A stretch of 64,000 bases of DNA from DMER64 sp041654355. Lineage in GTDB: Bacteria > Bacteroidota > Bacteroidia > Bacteroidales > UBA932. Below are positions 41,884 to 50,686 of this stretch, piece after piece (position 1 is the first letter of the stretch; each line of letters begins with the position of its first letter). The stretch covers positions 144,624 through 208,623 of the forward strand of contig JBAZDQ010000001.1 of the NCBI GenBank assembly GCA_041654355.1, read 5' to 3'. The notes beneath the pieces were generated by a model. The model ran no database searches, had not been told where the DNA came from, and saw only the letters and a list, made by a program, of their open reading frames with translations. Both the position numbers and the translations under genes were made by a program.

Positions 41884-43083
41884 ATGGATGTTACAGCAAT
41901 TAAACAGCGTTTTGAAATAATAGGGACAAGTCCTTTGCTCAATCGCGCCTTGGATATAGCCGCCCAGGTAGCCGCAACGGACCTGTCTGTTTTGGTTACC
42001 GGAGAGACCGGAGTGGGAAAGGAATTTATACCCAAGATCATACACGTAAACAGTGCCCGAAAGCACGGCAACTATTTTGCCGTAAACTGCGGTGCCATAC
42101 CGGAAGGGACCATAGATTCCGAATTGTTCGGACACCGCAAAGGTTCCTTTACCGGAGCCCATGAAGACCGTATGGGGTACTTCGAGGTGGCTGACGGCGG
42201 CACGCTTTTTCTTGACGAGGTGGCCGAGTTACCCCTCTCCACCCAGGTGCGCCTGTTGCGTGCCCTGGAAACCGGGGAGTTCATACGGGTAGGATCGTCT
42301 AAGGTTCAGAAAACCGACGTACGTGTGATCGCCGCTACAAACATCAACCTGCCCCACGCGATAAAATCCGGCAAATTCAGGGAAGACCTGTATTACCGCC
42401 TGAATACCGTACCCATCATGGTGCCCGCCCTGAGGGAACGTCCCGGGGACATCCACCTGCTGTTCCGCAAATTCGCCGCGGATTTTGCCGAGAAATACAA
42501 AATGCCTGTCATCCGCCTGACCGACCAGGCCCGGAACCTGCTGGAACATTACCGTTGGCCCGGCAACGTCCGCCAGTTAAAAAACGTGGCCGAGCAATTG
42601 AGCGTACTGGAACAAAAACGCATGGTAAGCGCAGAATCATTGCAACATTACCTCCCCCCGGACAGCCCTCTTCATTTGCCTGTAGTATACAACGCGGAAA
42701 AAACCGGTTCCGACGACTTCCTTTCGGAAAGGGATATTTTGTACAAGATATTATTCCAGTTAAGGGCCGAGATGGACGAAATGAAACAAAAGCTGGCTGC
42801 ACTGGAAGAACAAGGGCCGCTACCCGTTTCGGGAAAAGGAAAAATGCTGCCGCATCCCGTGAATAAACCTCTGGACGAAGACGAGGAAGAAGTTACAGAA
42901 GGAGAAATCCTCCCCCTGGAAGTAGTTGAGGAAAGCCCTGATTTGTCCCTGGATTCTCTGGAAAAGGAGCTGATTGTCAAGGTGTTAACAAAAAACAAGG
43001 GTCACCGCAAATCCACAGCCAAAGAGCTGGGGATCGCAGAACGTACTTTATACCGTAAAATTAAAGAATACGGAATAGAATAA
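41884..43083 (+). CDS. Sigma-54-dependent transcriptional activator without receiver domain
   Basis: A 399-residue AAA+ enhancer-binding protein. Walker A GETGVGKE (40-47), the sigma-54 contact loop as GSFTGA (87-92, where GAFTGA is the consensus), and Walker B GGTLFLDE (105-112) are present, as is a Fis-type HTH at the C-terminus (NKGHRKSTAKELGIAERTLYRKIKEYGIE). The AAA+ domain starts almost at residue 1, so no receiver or PAS domain controls it. A charged linker (DEDEEEVTEGE) precedes the HTH. It is followed directly by lptE, a conserved protein and secG, an order I recall as conserved in Bacteroidales. Confidence 0.93.
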   Translation: MDVTAIKQRFEIIGTSPLLNRALDIAAQVAATDLSVLVTGETGVGKEFIPKIIHVNSARKHGNYFAVNCGAIPEGTIDSELFGHRKGSFTGAHEDRMGYFEVADGGTLFLDEVAELPLSTQVRLLRALETGEFIRVGSSKVQKTDVRVIAATNINLPHAIKSGKFREDLYYRLNTVPIMVPALRERPGDIHLLFRKFAADFAEKYKMPVIRLTDQARNLLEHYRWPGNVRQLKNVAEQLSVLEQKRMVSAESLQHYLPPDSPLHLPVVYNAEKTGSDDFLSERDILYKILFQLRAEMDEMKQKLAALEEQGPLPVSGKGKMLPHPVNKPLDEDEEEVTEGEILPLEVVEESPDLSLDSLEKELIVKVLTKNKGHRKSTAKELGIAERTLYRKIKEYGIE

Positions 43084-43599
43084 ATGAAAAAAATCCTCAC
43101 TGTTGGAAGACATATAGCCTTAATGGCCCTCCCGTTGTTGCTGACACAATGCTGGTGGTATTCCTTTTCCGGAACCTCTATCCACCCCGATGCCCAAACC
43201 ATAAGCGTTTCATATATAGAAAACAGGGCGGAACGCATAAACCCCGCATTAAGCAATCTGCTGACCGAGGCCTTGATGGATAAGTACAACAAACTCACTC
43301 CGTTATCGGTTATTACCAGTGACGGGGACTACGCCGTTTCCGGGGAGATTACCGGCTATACCATTGCCCCTATGGCCGTGACTTCAGATGAAGTTGCCTC
43401 CATGACACGTCTAACTGTAACGATCAGGATCGTTTTTGAAAACAAACTGGATCCAAATGAAAATTTTGACAAAAGCTTTTCAGGGTACGAAGACTTTGAT
43501 TCCGCCATTTCCTTTGATGCGGCGGAAGGAGCGTTGGTAGATACCATAATTGAAAAGATCGTGGAAGATATTTTTAATGCCACTGTAGCTAACTGGTAA
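43084..43599 (+). CDS. lptE: LPS assembly lipoprotein LptE
   Basis: LptE plugs the LptD barrel that inserts LPS into the outer leaflet. The 171-residue product has a signal peptide with lipobox LTQC (Cys23) followed by WWYSFSGTSIHPDAQTISVSYIENRA, the Bacteroidetes LptE opening, and a two-layer alpha/beta pattern ending in a long helix (VDTIIEKIVEDIFNATV). It starts right after the activator gene stop. LptD is not in the window; LptC is at 3653. Confidence 0.88.
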   Translation: MKKILTVGRHIALMALPLLLTQCWWYSFSGTSIHPDAQTISVSYIENRAERINPALSNLLTEALMDKYNKLTPLSVITSDGDYAVSGEITGYTIAPMAVTSDEVASMTRLTVTIRIVFENKLDPNENFDKSFSGYEDFDSAISFDAAEGALVDTIIEKIVEDIFNATVANW

Positions 43600-43610
43600 A
43601 GATCAGATAA

Positions 43611-44336
43611 ATGACAGACAAGAACATTTTTTATGAAAAATACCTGAAAGCGCTCCCTCAGGACCTGGCTTCACACGGCTATATCCTGCAGGACATGGTA
43701 AGAAGGTACCCCTGGTTTTCTCTGGGGCATTTGCTCTTGTTCAAATCCCTTTGCGGTCTGGGAGGCGAAGCCTGCTTGTCCGAGTCCGAAAAAACCGCCG
43801 CTTATGTTTATTCCCGGAGCAAACTCTATTTTATATTGCAGGAAAGTCTTAAAAACAATGACATAGTTGCCGAGGAAGACTTTTTTGTCCTGGATGAAAC
43901 CCTGGAAATAGAAAAAGAAGAAATTCCGTCCGATTCCGATCCGGCCCCCAATCTTAAAAGCAAAAAACCCGAGTTTGTTCTGGAACGATCCGTGGAACGT
44001 ACTTTTTATCCCGGAGCCGACTATTTTGGAAAAACCGATCTGGCAACACTGGAACTGGATGTGACCGTGCCAGTAGACAGGTTCATAAGCGAAAATCCAA
44101 GATTTACAGAGGTTCTCAAGCGTTCCGGGGAGAATATTGACACGCTGCAGCAGGATACTTCCCCGGTGCTGGATGATGACGAATGTGTAACCGAAACACT
44201 TGCAAGGATCTATGCAGAACAGGGTTACCATAAACTGGCTATTGCCTGTTACGGCAAACTTATTTTGCTATATCCGGAAAAAAGCACTTACTTTGCGTCC
44301 CTTGTTCAAGAAATAAAGCAAAAAACAAACACTTAA
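43611..44336 (+). CDS. Conserved Bacteroidales protein with C-terminal TPR-like motif
   Basis: A 241-residue soluble protein with no signal peptide or membrane segment. The N-terminal 90 residues are helical, the centre is acidic and probably disordered (DETLEIEKEEIPSDSDPAP), and the C-terminus has ETLARIYAEQGYHKLAIACYGKLILLYPEKS, a TPR-like helical pair. I do not recognise a function. Its place between lptE and secG, with gaps of 11 and 3 bases, puts it in an envelope/secretion operon. Confidence 0.75.
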   Translation: MTDKNIFYEKYLKALPQDLASHGYILQDMVRRYPWFSLGHLLLFKSLCGLGGEACLSESEKTAAYVYSRSKLYFILQESLKNNDIVAEEDFFVLDETLEIEKEEIPSDSDPAPNLKSKKPEFVLERSVERTFYPGADYFGKTDLATLELDVTVPVDRFISENPRFTEVLKRSGENIDTLQQDTSPVLDDDECVTETLARIYAEQGYHKLAIACYGKLILLYPEKSTYFASLVQEIKQKTNT

Positions 44337-44339
44337 AAT

Positions 44340-44681
44340 ATGTATACAGCAACTGCCATTCTCATAGTTATCGCAAGTATACTGCTGACTCTCGTCGTAT
44401 TGGTACAGAACTCCAAAGGAGGAGGGCTGGCAGCCAATTTTGCAACAGGTAACAACACTTTTGGCGTACGTCAGACCGCGGATTTCCTGGAAAAAGCTAC
44501 CTGGTCACTGGCCATTGCCATCTTGGTACTTTGTCTGTTGGGAACCACATTTATATCTACCGGAAGGAGCAAGAAAAACTCAGACCTGGAACAGCGTCTT
44601 GAAGAAACCCAGCAACCCGCCGGACTTCCCCAATTCCCCACGGGAAGCGAAGATACACAGCCGCTGCTCCCCACAGAATAA
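44340..44681 (+). CDS. secG: Preprotein translocase subunit SecG
   Basis: Small accessory subunit of SecYEG. The 113-residue protein has two membrane helices (about 4-21 and 55-74) joined by the SecG loop (VLVQNSKGGGLAANF). A polar Gln-rich tail of about 35 residues follows. Start and length are typical for Bacteroidetes. It lies three bases after the preceding gene and six before kbl. Confidence 0.93.
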   Translation: MYTATAILIVIASILLTLVVLVQNSKGGGLAANFATGNNTFGVRQTADFLEKATWSLAIAILVLCLLGTTFISTGRSKKNSDLEQRLEETQQPAGLPQFPTGSEDTQPLLPTE

Positions 44682-44687
44682 AACATT

Positions 44688-45878
44688 ATGTATTCTTCTT
44701 TTCAAAAACACCTCCTGAAAGAACTGACGGAGATCCGTGAAGCCGGATTGTATAAGGAAGAAAGAATCATTACATCACCCCAGGGGTCTTCCATATCCGT
44801 CAAAGAGAGCAACGTACTCAACTTTTGTGCGAACAATTACCTTGGACTTTCCAATCATCCCCAGTTGATAAAGGCTGCCTCAGAGGCACTTAAGAACCGC
44901 GGATACGGCATGTCCAGTGTCCGTTTTATATGTGGCACACAAGATCTGCACAAAGAACTGGAAAACACCATTTCCTGTTTTTTCGGGACCGAAGACACCA
45001 TTCTCTACGCATCCTGTTTTGATGCCAACGGCGGTTTGTTTGAACCCCTGCTGGGAGAAGAAGATGCTATCATCTCGGATGCACTCAATCACGCTTCCAT
45101 CATTGACGGCGTCCGTTTATGCAAGGCTAAGCGGTATCGTTATGCCAATGCCAATATGGAAGACCTGGAAAAATGCCTGAAAGAGGCTCAGGAACAAAGG
45201 TTCCGCCTGATCATCACAGACGGGGTCTTTTCTATGGACGGAAATGTTGCCCCTGTTGACAAGATCTATGAACTGGCTCAACAATATGACGCCATGGTGG
45301 TTGTGGATGAATCGCATTCAGCCGGGGTTGTAGGCCATACGGGACGCGGAACAACCGAATTGTACAACCTGAAAGGCAAAATTGAAATGCTGACAGGTAC
45401 CCTGGGCAAAGCTTTCGGAGGAGCCATCGGGGGATTTACCACCGGGAAACGTGAAATAATTGAATTGCTCCGTCAACGTTCACGTCCATACCTGTTTTCC
45501 AATTCCATACCGCCCATGGTTGCCGCCGCCGGTATAGCCGCATTCAACCTGTTGGACAGGGATAACAGCCTGCAGGACAAGCTGCATTCCAATACGGCTT
45601 ATTTCGTTCAGAAAATGCAGGAATGCGGATTTGATATCAAACCCACGCAAAGTGCCATATGCGCCGTTATGCTTTACGATGCCCGCCTGGCACAGGAATT
45701 TGCCGCAGCGTTGCAACTGGAAGGCATCTATGTGACCGGATTTTCATTTCCTGTTGTACCAAAAGGAGAGGCCCGTATCCGCGTTCAGATTTCTGCGGCA
45801 CACGAGCCCCGTCAACTGGATGACTGCATTCATGCCTTTTGTAAGGTCGGCAAAAAAATGCAGGTCATTCGGAACTGA
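44688..45878 (+). CDS. kbl: 2-amino-3-ketobutyrate CoA ligase (glycine C-acetyltransferase)
   Basis: A 396-residue PLP enzyme of the alpha-oxoamine synthase family. VLNFCANNYLGLSNHP, VVVDESHSAGVVGHTGRGT and the PLP-lysine motif GTLGKAFGGAIGG are visible. It cleaves 2-amino-3-ketobutyrate to glycine and acetyl-CoA in threonine breakdown. The usual partner tdh is not adjacent; a close alternative, serine palmitoyltransferase or KAS-type enzymes making sphingolipids, is less likely because the N-terminus matches Kbl. The end overlaps the convergent PspC gene by 14 bases. Confidence 0.88.
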   Translation: MYSSFQKHLLKELTEIREAGLYKEERIITSPQGSSISVKESNVLNFCANNYLGLSNHPQLIKAASEALKNRGYGMSSVRFICGTQDLHKELENTISCFFGTEDTILYASCFDANGGLFEPLLGEEDAIISDALNHASIIDGVRLCKAKRYRYANANMEDLEKCLKEAQEQRFRLIITDGVFSMDGNVAPVDKIYELAQQYDAMVVVDESHSAGVVGHTGRGTTELYNLKGKIEMLTGTLGKAFGGAIGGFTTGKREIIELLRQRSRPYLFSNSIPPMVAAAGIAAFNLLDRDNSLQDKLHSNTAYFVQKMQECGFDIKPTQSAICAVMLYDARLAQEFAAALQLEGIYVTGFSFPVVPKGEARIRVQISAAHEPRQLDDCIHAFCKVGKKMQVIRN

Positions 45879-47385
45879 TAATATTCACTTTTCTGGAACG
45901 CGATACTCCAAACTCGTGATAAACGGGTTTGCGGACAATGACTACCTGGTCGGAAGGCAGGTACAGCCGCAATGATCCGGTATTTCCCCGCCACGGATCT
46001 TCCCGGTTCACCTCTACAGCGTTCAATTTTAACACATTGCCATCCAGCCGGAAATCCGGCTTCGTGGCTTCTGCCTCCAACTCGGCCCGGTGCTCGGAAC
46101 TGCCAAAGGATCGGGATTTAACCAAAATGGAAGGTGTTTCTTCATTTGACTGCCGTATCAAGGTCAGGGGCGGGAAAAAGACCAGGTTCAAATCTTCGCG
46201 TTTTCCTTCCAGCCAACCCAGGTTGTAATGAGAGTTGTTGGCCTCCAGCCAGTAACGTTCAAAAAGGAAGTCATTATCAGATTCATACTCTACGTATAAA
46301 GTATCTGAAGTCAATTCCAGGGGAACGGTTTCCTGGTAACGGGCATCGTGCCTAAAATTGCCAAAGTTGAAGGAACAAAGAACAAGCAAACCAATAAACG
46401 AAGCCAGCCAGATAAAAAACAGCGTTGGCCCGATCCATTTTTGTCCTTTTATATTGAAGACCAAAACCGATCCCAGGTGAATAAATCCAATAACCGGGAT
46501 CAGAATCGCCAGTGTCAGGAACAATTTAAACAGCACCGGATTTACTGTAAGAGATATCAGGTCCGGGAGGGCAGTGGGTATTACGTTCAGAAAAAATCCC
46601 GTAGCCGTAAAAGCCACTATCAGGCTTATCAATACGGCCGTACTGGTTACCAGGAAAAACAAACCTATAATTACCGCAAAGACCCTGCCCAGAACATACC
46701 ACCCCCGGTTGCCTTCATTGTATCCGCTGCGGGATTCATACGTGTAACGCGGAGCAGAGGCCGGAGCCGCATGTTGTACGCCGCGAGCCGAAAGAGGCGC
46801 ACCCCGCATGGCATATTTTTCTTCTACGGAACGAGCCGGAGGTATTACGATCCAGAGTATTACGTAAATTACAACTAATATCCATGAGAAGTTAAATACC
46901 AATGGTCCCCAGTGATGGATGTTTGAAAATATGTGTATACCGGAGGGAACAAAAAATAAAACGGCAAAGATGATCCTGATCAGGACCACTTCAATGTTAA
47001 AATAAGCGGCCAGACCGGAGCAAACACCACCTATTACCTTGTGGTCCACGTCCCGGTACAATCGTTTGGCCGGTTTGGGCAGAGGAGTGCCTGCAAATGT
47101 GTCGGCAGAGGGGTCCCCGCCTTCTTCTTCAATAACTTCCGGTGGCCCCATGATCTCCAGGACCGCATCTACATCGGCCTTGGATACAACGCGTGCACCC
47201 ATCCCGGTGCGTTCGCCCAACAACTCGGCAATGCGTTCTTCAATGCCGTCTACGATCTCGGCCCCCCCTTCTTTTCCGGCATAATACCGGCGCAGGTGAT
47301 CCAGGTATACTTTCAGGACGTTGTATGCATCCTCTGAAACAGTAAAAGGCATTTTGTTAATGCTTACTTTGATAACTTTTTTCAT
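45865..47385 (-). CDS. Large PspC-domain membrane protein
   Basis: A 506-residue protein. The first 90 residues form a conserved module (MKKVIKVSINKMPFTVSEDAY, then EERIAELLGERTG) shared with the gene at 47747. A PspC domain follows (KRLYRDVDHKVIGGVCSGLAAYF), then about five membrane helices, and a C-terminal beta-rich domain of about 160 residues ending in a polar tail. PspC domains sense or respond to membrane stress. Its start overlaps the end of padR by four bases, so the two are translationally coupled. Confidence 0.87.
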   Translation of the reverse strand: MKKVIKVSINKMPFTVSEDAYNVLKVYLDHLRRYYAGKEGGAEIVDGIEERIAELLGERTGMGARVVSKADVDAVLEIMGPPEVIEEEGGDPSADTFAGTPLPKPAKRLYRDVDHKVIGGVCSGLAAYFNIEVVLIRIIFAVLFFVPSGIHIFSNIHHWGPLVFNFSWILVVIYVILWIVIPPARSVEEKYAMRGAPLSARGVQHAAPASAPRYTYESRSGYNEGNRGWYVLGRVFAVIIGLFFLVTSTAVLISLIVAFTATGFFLNVIPTALPDLISLTVNPVLFKLFLTLAILIPVIGFIHLGSVLVFNIKGQKWIGPTLFFIWLASFIGLLVLCSFNFGNFRHDARYQETVPLELTSDTLYVEYESDNDFLFERYWLEANNSHYNLGWLEGKREDLNLVFFPPLTLIRQSNEETPSILVKSRSFGSSEHRAELEAEATKPDFRLDGNVLKLNAVEVNREDPWRGNTGSLRLYLPSDQVVIVRKPVYHEFGVSRSRKVNIISSE

Positions 47386-47714
47386 TTTCTCAGAATATCA
47401 AGAGTTTCTACTAGTTCTTTCCAGGCTTTGTCCATTTCCTGCAACACTTCACGGCCTTTATCGGTAAGGGTGTAGTACTTACGGGGAGGCCCCTGGGTGG
47501 ATTCTTCCCAGCGGTAGGCTAAAAGTCCCTGGTTTTTCTGACGGGTAAGCAGGGGATACAACGTACCTTCCACAACAATGATATGGGCATCTTTCAATTT
47601 GTTGATCAATTCAGAGGCATACGCATCATTCTTATCCAGTACGCTTAGAATGCAATATTCCAACACTCCCCGGCGCATTTGCGACTTAATGTTTTCAATA
47701 TTATTTTCAGTCAT
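47382..47714 (-). CDS. PadR-family transcriptional regulator
   Basis: A 110-residue winged-helix repressor: IKSQMRRGVLEYCILSVLDKNDAY, then IIVVEGTLYPLLTRQKNQGLL (the PadR recognition and wing elements) and STQGPPRKYYTLTDKGREVL. Start set to the ATG at 47714 because the longer frame to 47741 adds residues outside the family pattern. It sits between two PspC genes and overlaps the downstream one. It probably represses its own operon, perhaps through the palindrome at 48418-48436. Confidence 0.92.
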   Translation of the reverse strand: MTENNIENIKSQMRRGVLEYCILSVLDKNDAYASELINKLKDAHIIVVEGTLYPLLTRQKNQGLLAYRWEESTQGPPRKYYTLTDKGREVLQEMDKAWKELVETLDILRK

Positions 47715-47746
47715 AACAGCAATCTTTAAATTCATATACAAAAGGA

Positions 47747-48352
47747 CTAACGGCGTCCGCTAAATCGGCGCAGGTTTTCTGCCGTAACGGGCAGTCCTCT
47801 CATTTCCAGCTTTTCAGAAGCCGTTCGGGCCATGGGGACGGCTATCCATAAAATAATGTATACCCAGAAGCCCACACTCCCCAGGAACAATGTGCCTACG
47901 GCCAGGACACGGGTTAAAACCGGGTCACAATTGAAATAGGCTGCCAGACCACTGCATACACCACCGACCATGGTGTCGTCCGGATCACGGTACAGACGCT
48001 TGCGCGGTTTTTCACCGGTCCCGTCATACCTTTCGTACCGGGTATTGTCGGAGCGCCTGCGTGATTTGCCGCTTTCTTCTCCGGCTTCCTTCCGGGTACC
48101 TGATTCATTGGGATAGCCCAGTTGTGAGATTACGCGTTCAACAACGTCCAGTGTTACCACTTCGCTTTTTCCTTTTGTGTATTCGTAAAAAAGTTCGGCG
48201 ATTCGCTGTTCCACATCTTCCATAACCTCGGGTGCTTCGGGGCTTTCCATTTCGCTGCGGAAACGCTCCAGATACAGGTCAAGTCTCTGATATGCATCTT
48301 CTTCAATAACAAAGCTGCTTCCGCCAATGCCAACATTCATTACTTTTTTCAT
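47747..48352 (-). CDS. Short PspC-domain membrane protein
   Basis: A 201-residue protein with the same N-terminal module as the gene at 45865 (MKKVMNVGIGGSSFVIEEDAY, then QRIAELFYEYTKG), a charged linker (SRRRSDNTRYERYDGTGEKP), and a PspC domain (KRLYRDPDDTMVGGVCSGLAAYFNCD) with two membrane helices. It lacks the further helices and beta domain of the larger paralogue. It is the first gene of a PspC-PadR-PspC operon. Confidence 0.87.
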   Translation of the reverse strand: MKKVMNVGIGGSSFVIEEDAYQRLDLYLERFRSEMESPEAPEVMEDVEQRIAELFYEYTKGKSEVVTLDVVERVISQLGYPNESGTRKEAGEESGKSRRRSDNTRYERYDGTGEKPRKRLYRDPDDTMVGGVCSGLAAYFNCDPVLTRVLAVGTLFLGSVGFWVYIILWIAVPMARTASEKLEMRGLPVTAENLRRFSGRR

Positions 48353-48395
48353 AGTTTTTTCTTCAGTATGTGTGTTTCATTAGAATTTTACGCCA

Positions 48396-48436
48396 CAAAG
48401 ATATATAAAAATTTTGATACCTTGTATCGCAAGGTA
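48396..48436 (-). promoter_or_regulatory. Promoter and candidate PadR operator of the PspC operon
   Basis: Minus-strand -7 element TATCTTTG is at 48396-48403, about 43 bases before the start. Upstream lies the 7-bp inverted repeat TACCTTG-TATCG-CAAGGTA (48418-48436). It covers the region where the -33 element would be and so is a good operator candidate for the PadR encoded in the operon. Confidence 0.5.
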
Positions 48437-48477
48437 CTAAAATTATCAAAAAAAGATTCTAAAAATACAGATTCAAT

Positions 48478-48485
48478 TATCTTTG
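48478..48485 (+). promoter_or_regulatory. -7 element of sdaA
   Basis: TATCTTTG, a full consensus match, nine bases before the sdaA ATG at 48495, so the leader is only a few bases. Confidence 0.55.
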
Positions 48486-48494
48486 TACACATAT

Positions 48495-49691
48495 ATGGAA
48501 AGCATAAAAGAAATTTTCAAGATTGGTAATGGCCCCTCCAGTTCCCATACTATGGCGCCGCGTAAGGCTGCGCTTGAATTTGCCGAACGAAACTCCGGGG
48601 CGGCAAAGTATGCGGTCACATTATACGGGAGTCTGGCAGCTACCGGGAAAGGCCATTTTACCGATAAAGCGCTTGAAGATGCTTTCGGCTCTAAACCGGT
48701 AGCGATCATCTGGGACCGTACGACCCTATTAAAACAGCACCCCAACGGCATAGAATTTAAAGCCCTGGACAATAACGGAAAAATACTGGATACCCGGCTT
48801 ACATTCAGCATAGGAGGGGGAGACTTGTCAGATAACGGGAAAAGATCCGACCGGAAAGTGATCTATCCGTTAAATAAAATGTCCGATATCCTTACTTATT
48901 GCCAGAAAAACGGGATCCATTTCTGGGAATACGTAAAAATGCATGAAGAACCGGATATATGGGATTACCTGGAACAGGTGTGGATTACCATGAAAGAAGC
49001 CATTCACAGGGGGCTTGAAAACGAAGGCGTTTTACCGGGTCCGTTGCACCTGGCGCGAAGAGCCGCTTCTTTTTTCATCAAGGCACAGGGATACAAAGGG
49101 TCCATGCAGCGGCGTGCCATGGCTTTTTCCTATGCCCTGGCCGTGGCGGAAGAAAACGCATCGGGTTCGGTTATCGTAACGGCACCCACATGTGGCAGTT
49201 GCGGAGTGATTCCCGCCGTTCTGTATTTAAACCAGACTTCTTACAACTTTCCGGACAAACGGATCATTCATGCCCTGGCAACCGCAGGTCTGATTGGGAC
49301 GCTCATCAAAAGCAATGCTTCTATTTCCGGCGCCGAGGTGGGGTGCCAGGGAGAGATAGGCTCTGCCTGTTCCATGTCTGCCGCAGCTGCCGTGCAGCTT
49401 TTCGGGGGCAGCATAGCCCAGGCCGAGTATGCCGCCGCCATAGGTATGGAGCATTTCCTGGGCCTGACCTGCGACCCGGTGTGCGGCCTGGTGCAGATCC
49501 CCTGCATAGAACGAAATGCTTTTGGTGCCACACGGGCTATTGATGCCAATATGTATGCCCTGCTTTCGGACGGGACACATCGTATAGGATTTGACACGGT
49601 CATAGAAGCCATGAAACGTACCGGGCACGATTTGCCTTCACTGTACAAAGAAACATCAGAAGGCGGACTGGCCGTTGTGTCCAATCAATGA
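48495..49691 (+). CDS. sdaA: L-serine ammonia-lyase (iron-sulfur type), single chain
   Basis: Deaminates L-serine to pyruvate and ammonia with a [4Fe-4S] cluster. The 398-residue protein fuses the beta (FKIGNGPSSSHTMAPRKAA) and alpha domains. Cluster cysteines are visible in APTCGSCG (233, 236) and CDPVCGLVQIPCIERN (326, 330, 337); three of these are the usual ligands. The ATG at 48495 is preferred over TTG 48483 because of the promoter position. The enzyme fits amino-acid fermentation together with the S46 peptidase and Kbl. Confidence 0.94.
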   Translation: MESIKEIFKIGNGPSSSHTMAPRKAALEFAERNSGAAKYAVTLYGSLAATGKGHFTDKALEDAFGSKPVAIIWDRTTLLKQHPNGIEFKALDNNGKILDTRLTFSIGGGDLSDNGKRSDRKVIYPLNKMSDILTYCQKNGIHFWEYVKMHEEPDIWDYLEQVWITMKEAIHRGLENEGVLPGPLHLARRAASFFIKAQGYKGSMQRRAMAFSYALAVAEENASGSVIVTAPTCGSCGVIPAVLYLNQTSYNFPDKRIIHALATAGLIGTLIKSNASISGAEVGCQGEIGSACSMSAAAAVQLFGGSIAQAEYAAAIGMEHFLGLTCDPVCGLVQIPCIERNAFGATRAIDANMYALLSDGTHRIGFDTVIEAMKRTGHDLPSLYKETSEGGLAVVSNQ

Positions 49692-49742
49692 TTTTTTGTA
49701 CATTTACACAAGACAATCACTATTAAAAATAATCAAATTATT

Positions 49743-50063
49743 ATGAGTCAAGTAGTAACAGACGACAATTTCAACACGGTTGTGTTACAATCAGCCGTTC
49801 CGGTATTGGTAGATTTTTGGGCTGCCTGGTGTGGTCCCTGTCGCCAGATATCACCCATAGTGGACGAACTCTCACAAGAAATGGGGGATAAAATCCTGGT
49901 TTGTAAATGCGACGTAGATGAAGCCACGGAAATTCCCGCACGCTATATGATCCGCAGCATTCCTACCTTGTTGTTCTTTAAAAACGGGGAACTGGTCCAC
50001 AAAATTGTCGGTGCTACAAACAAACAAACCATAGAAGAAAAACTGAAATCATTGCTAAACTGA
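49743..50063 (+). CDS. trxA: Thioredoxin
   Basis: A 106-residue cytoplasmic thioredoxin with the WCGPC active site (Cys30, Cys33), the buried Asp in VLVDFWAAW, and the cis-proline segment SIPTLLFFKNGE. No signal peptide. Length and motifs are those of classical TrxA. A weak -7-like TACATTTA lies at 49699-49706. An outer-membrane protein gene follows five bases after its stop. Confidence 0.95.
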   Translation: MSQVVTDDNFNTVVLQSAVPVLVDFWAAWCGPCRQISPIVDELSQEMGDKILVCKCDVDEATEIPARYMIRSIPTLLFFKNGELVHKIVGATNKQTIEEKLKSLLN

Positions 50064-50068
50064 TTATT

Positions 50069-50680
50069 ATGAAAAAACATCTGATCGTTTTAACACTTAT
50101 GCTGTGCTTAGGTACGGCAGCATTGGCCCAGGGAAGTTTTGTAGTGAAGGCCGGGTTGAATTTCAACACCCTTCAGGATATAAAGGTTAATAATATTGAA
50201 CAGGCCTGGAATGCCCAAACAGGTTTTCATGCCGGTATCGGAGCCCAATTCAGGATTCCCCTGATAGGACTTTCTTTCCAGCCGGAACTGCTTTACAGCC
50301 GTATGCGTAGCGACTTTGGCCAGGTTAGCGACCATTCCTATGGATTTCGCCTGGATTACCTGGAAGTTCCCCTGAACATCCAGTGGGGGATCAACATCCT
50401 GTTCCTGAGGCCTTATATTTTTGCTTCCCCTTATGTAAGGTATGCCTTGGCCAAGGGAGATTGGTTGACAGACGTGCCCTGGGAAGACATCAACAGGTTT
50501 GACTACGGGCTGAGCCTGGGTGCCGGTATTGAGATCTGGAAATTCCAGGTTTCCGGAAAATATAGCTGGAGCTTCGGGCAACTGGCACGGGACGGATCAT
50601 TCCATATAGATTCAGATGACTGGCAGCTGGATGATGCCAATTTCAGGGGATTTGAACTATCCGTAGCCTTTCTCTTTTGA
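50069..50680 (+). CDS. Outer-membrane beta-barrel protein (OMP_b-brl type)
   Basis: A 203-residue protein with a signal peptide (MKKHLIVLTLMLCLGTAALAQ) and about eight predicted beta strands (FVVKAGLNFNTLQ, LSFQPELLYSR, YLEVPLNIQWG, GAGIEIWKFQVSGKYSW), ending in an aromatic final strand (FELSVAFLF) suited to BAM recognition. This is the small porin-like barrel family common in Bacteroidetes. The ligand is unknown. It is closely spaced between trxA and a polyprenyl synthase gene. Confidence 0.85.
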   Translation: MKKHLIVLTLMLCLGTAALAQGSFVVKAGLNFNTLQDIKVNNIEQAWNAQTGFHAGIGAQFRIPLIGLSFQPELLYSRMRSDFGQVSDHSYGFRLDYLEVPLNIQWGINILFLRPYIFASPYVRYALAKGDWLTDVPWEDINRFDYGLSLGAGIEIWKFQVSGKYSWSFGQLARDGSFHIDSDDWQLDDANFRGFELSVAFLF

Positions 50681-50686
50681 CAGACA

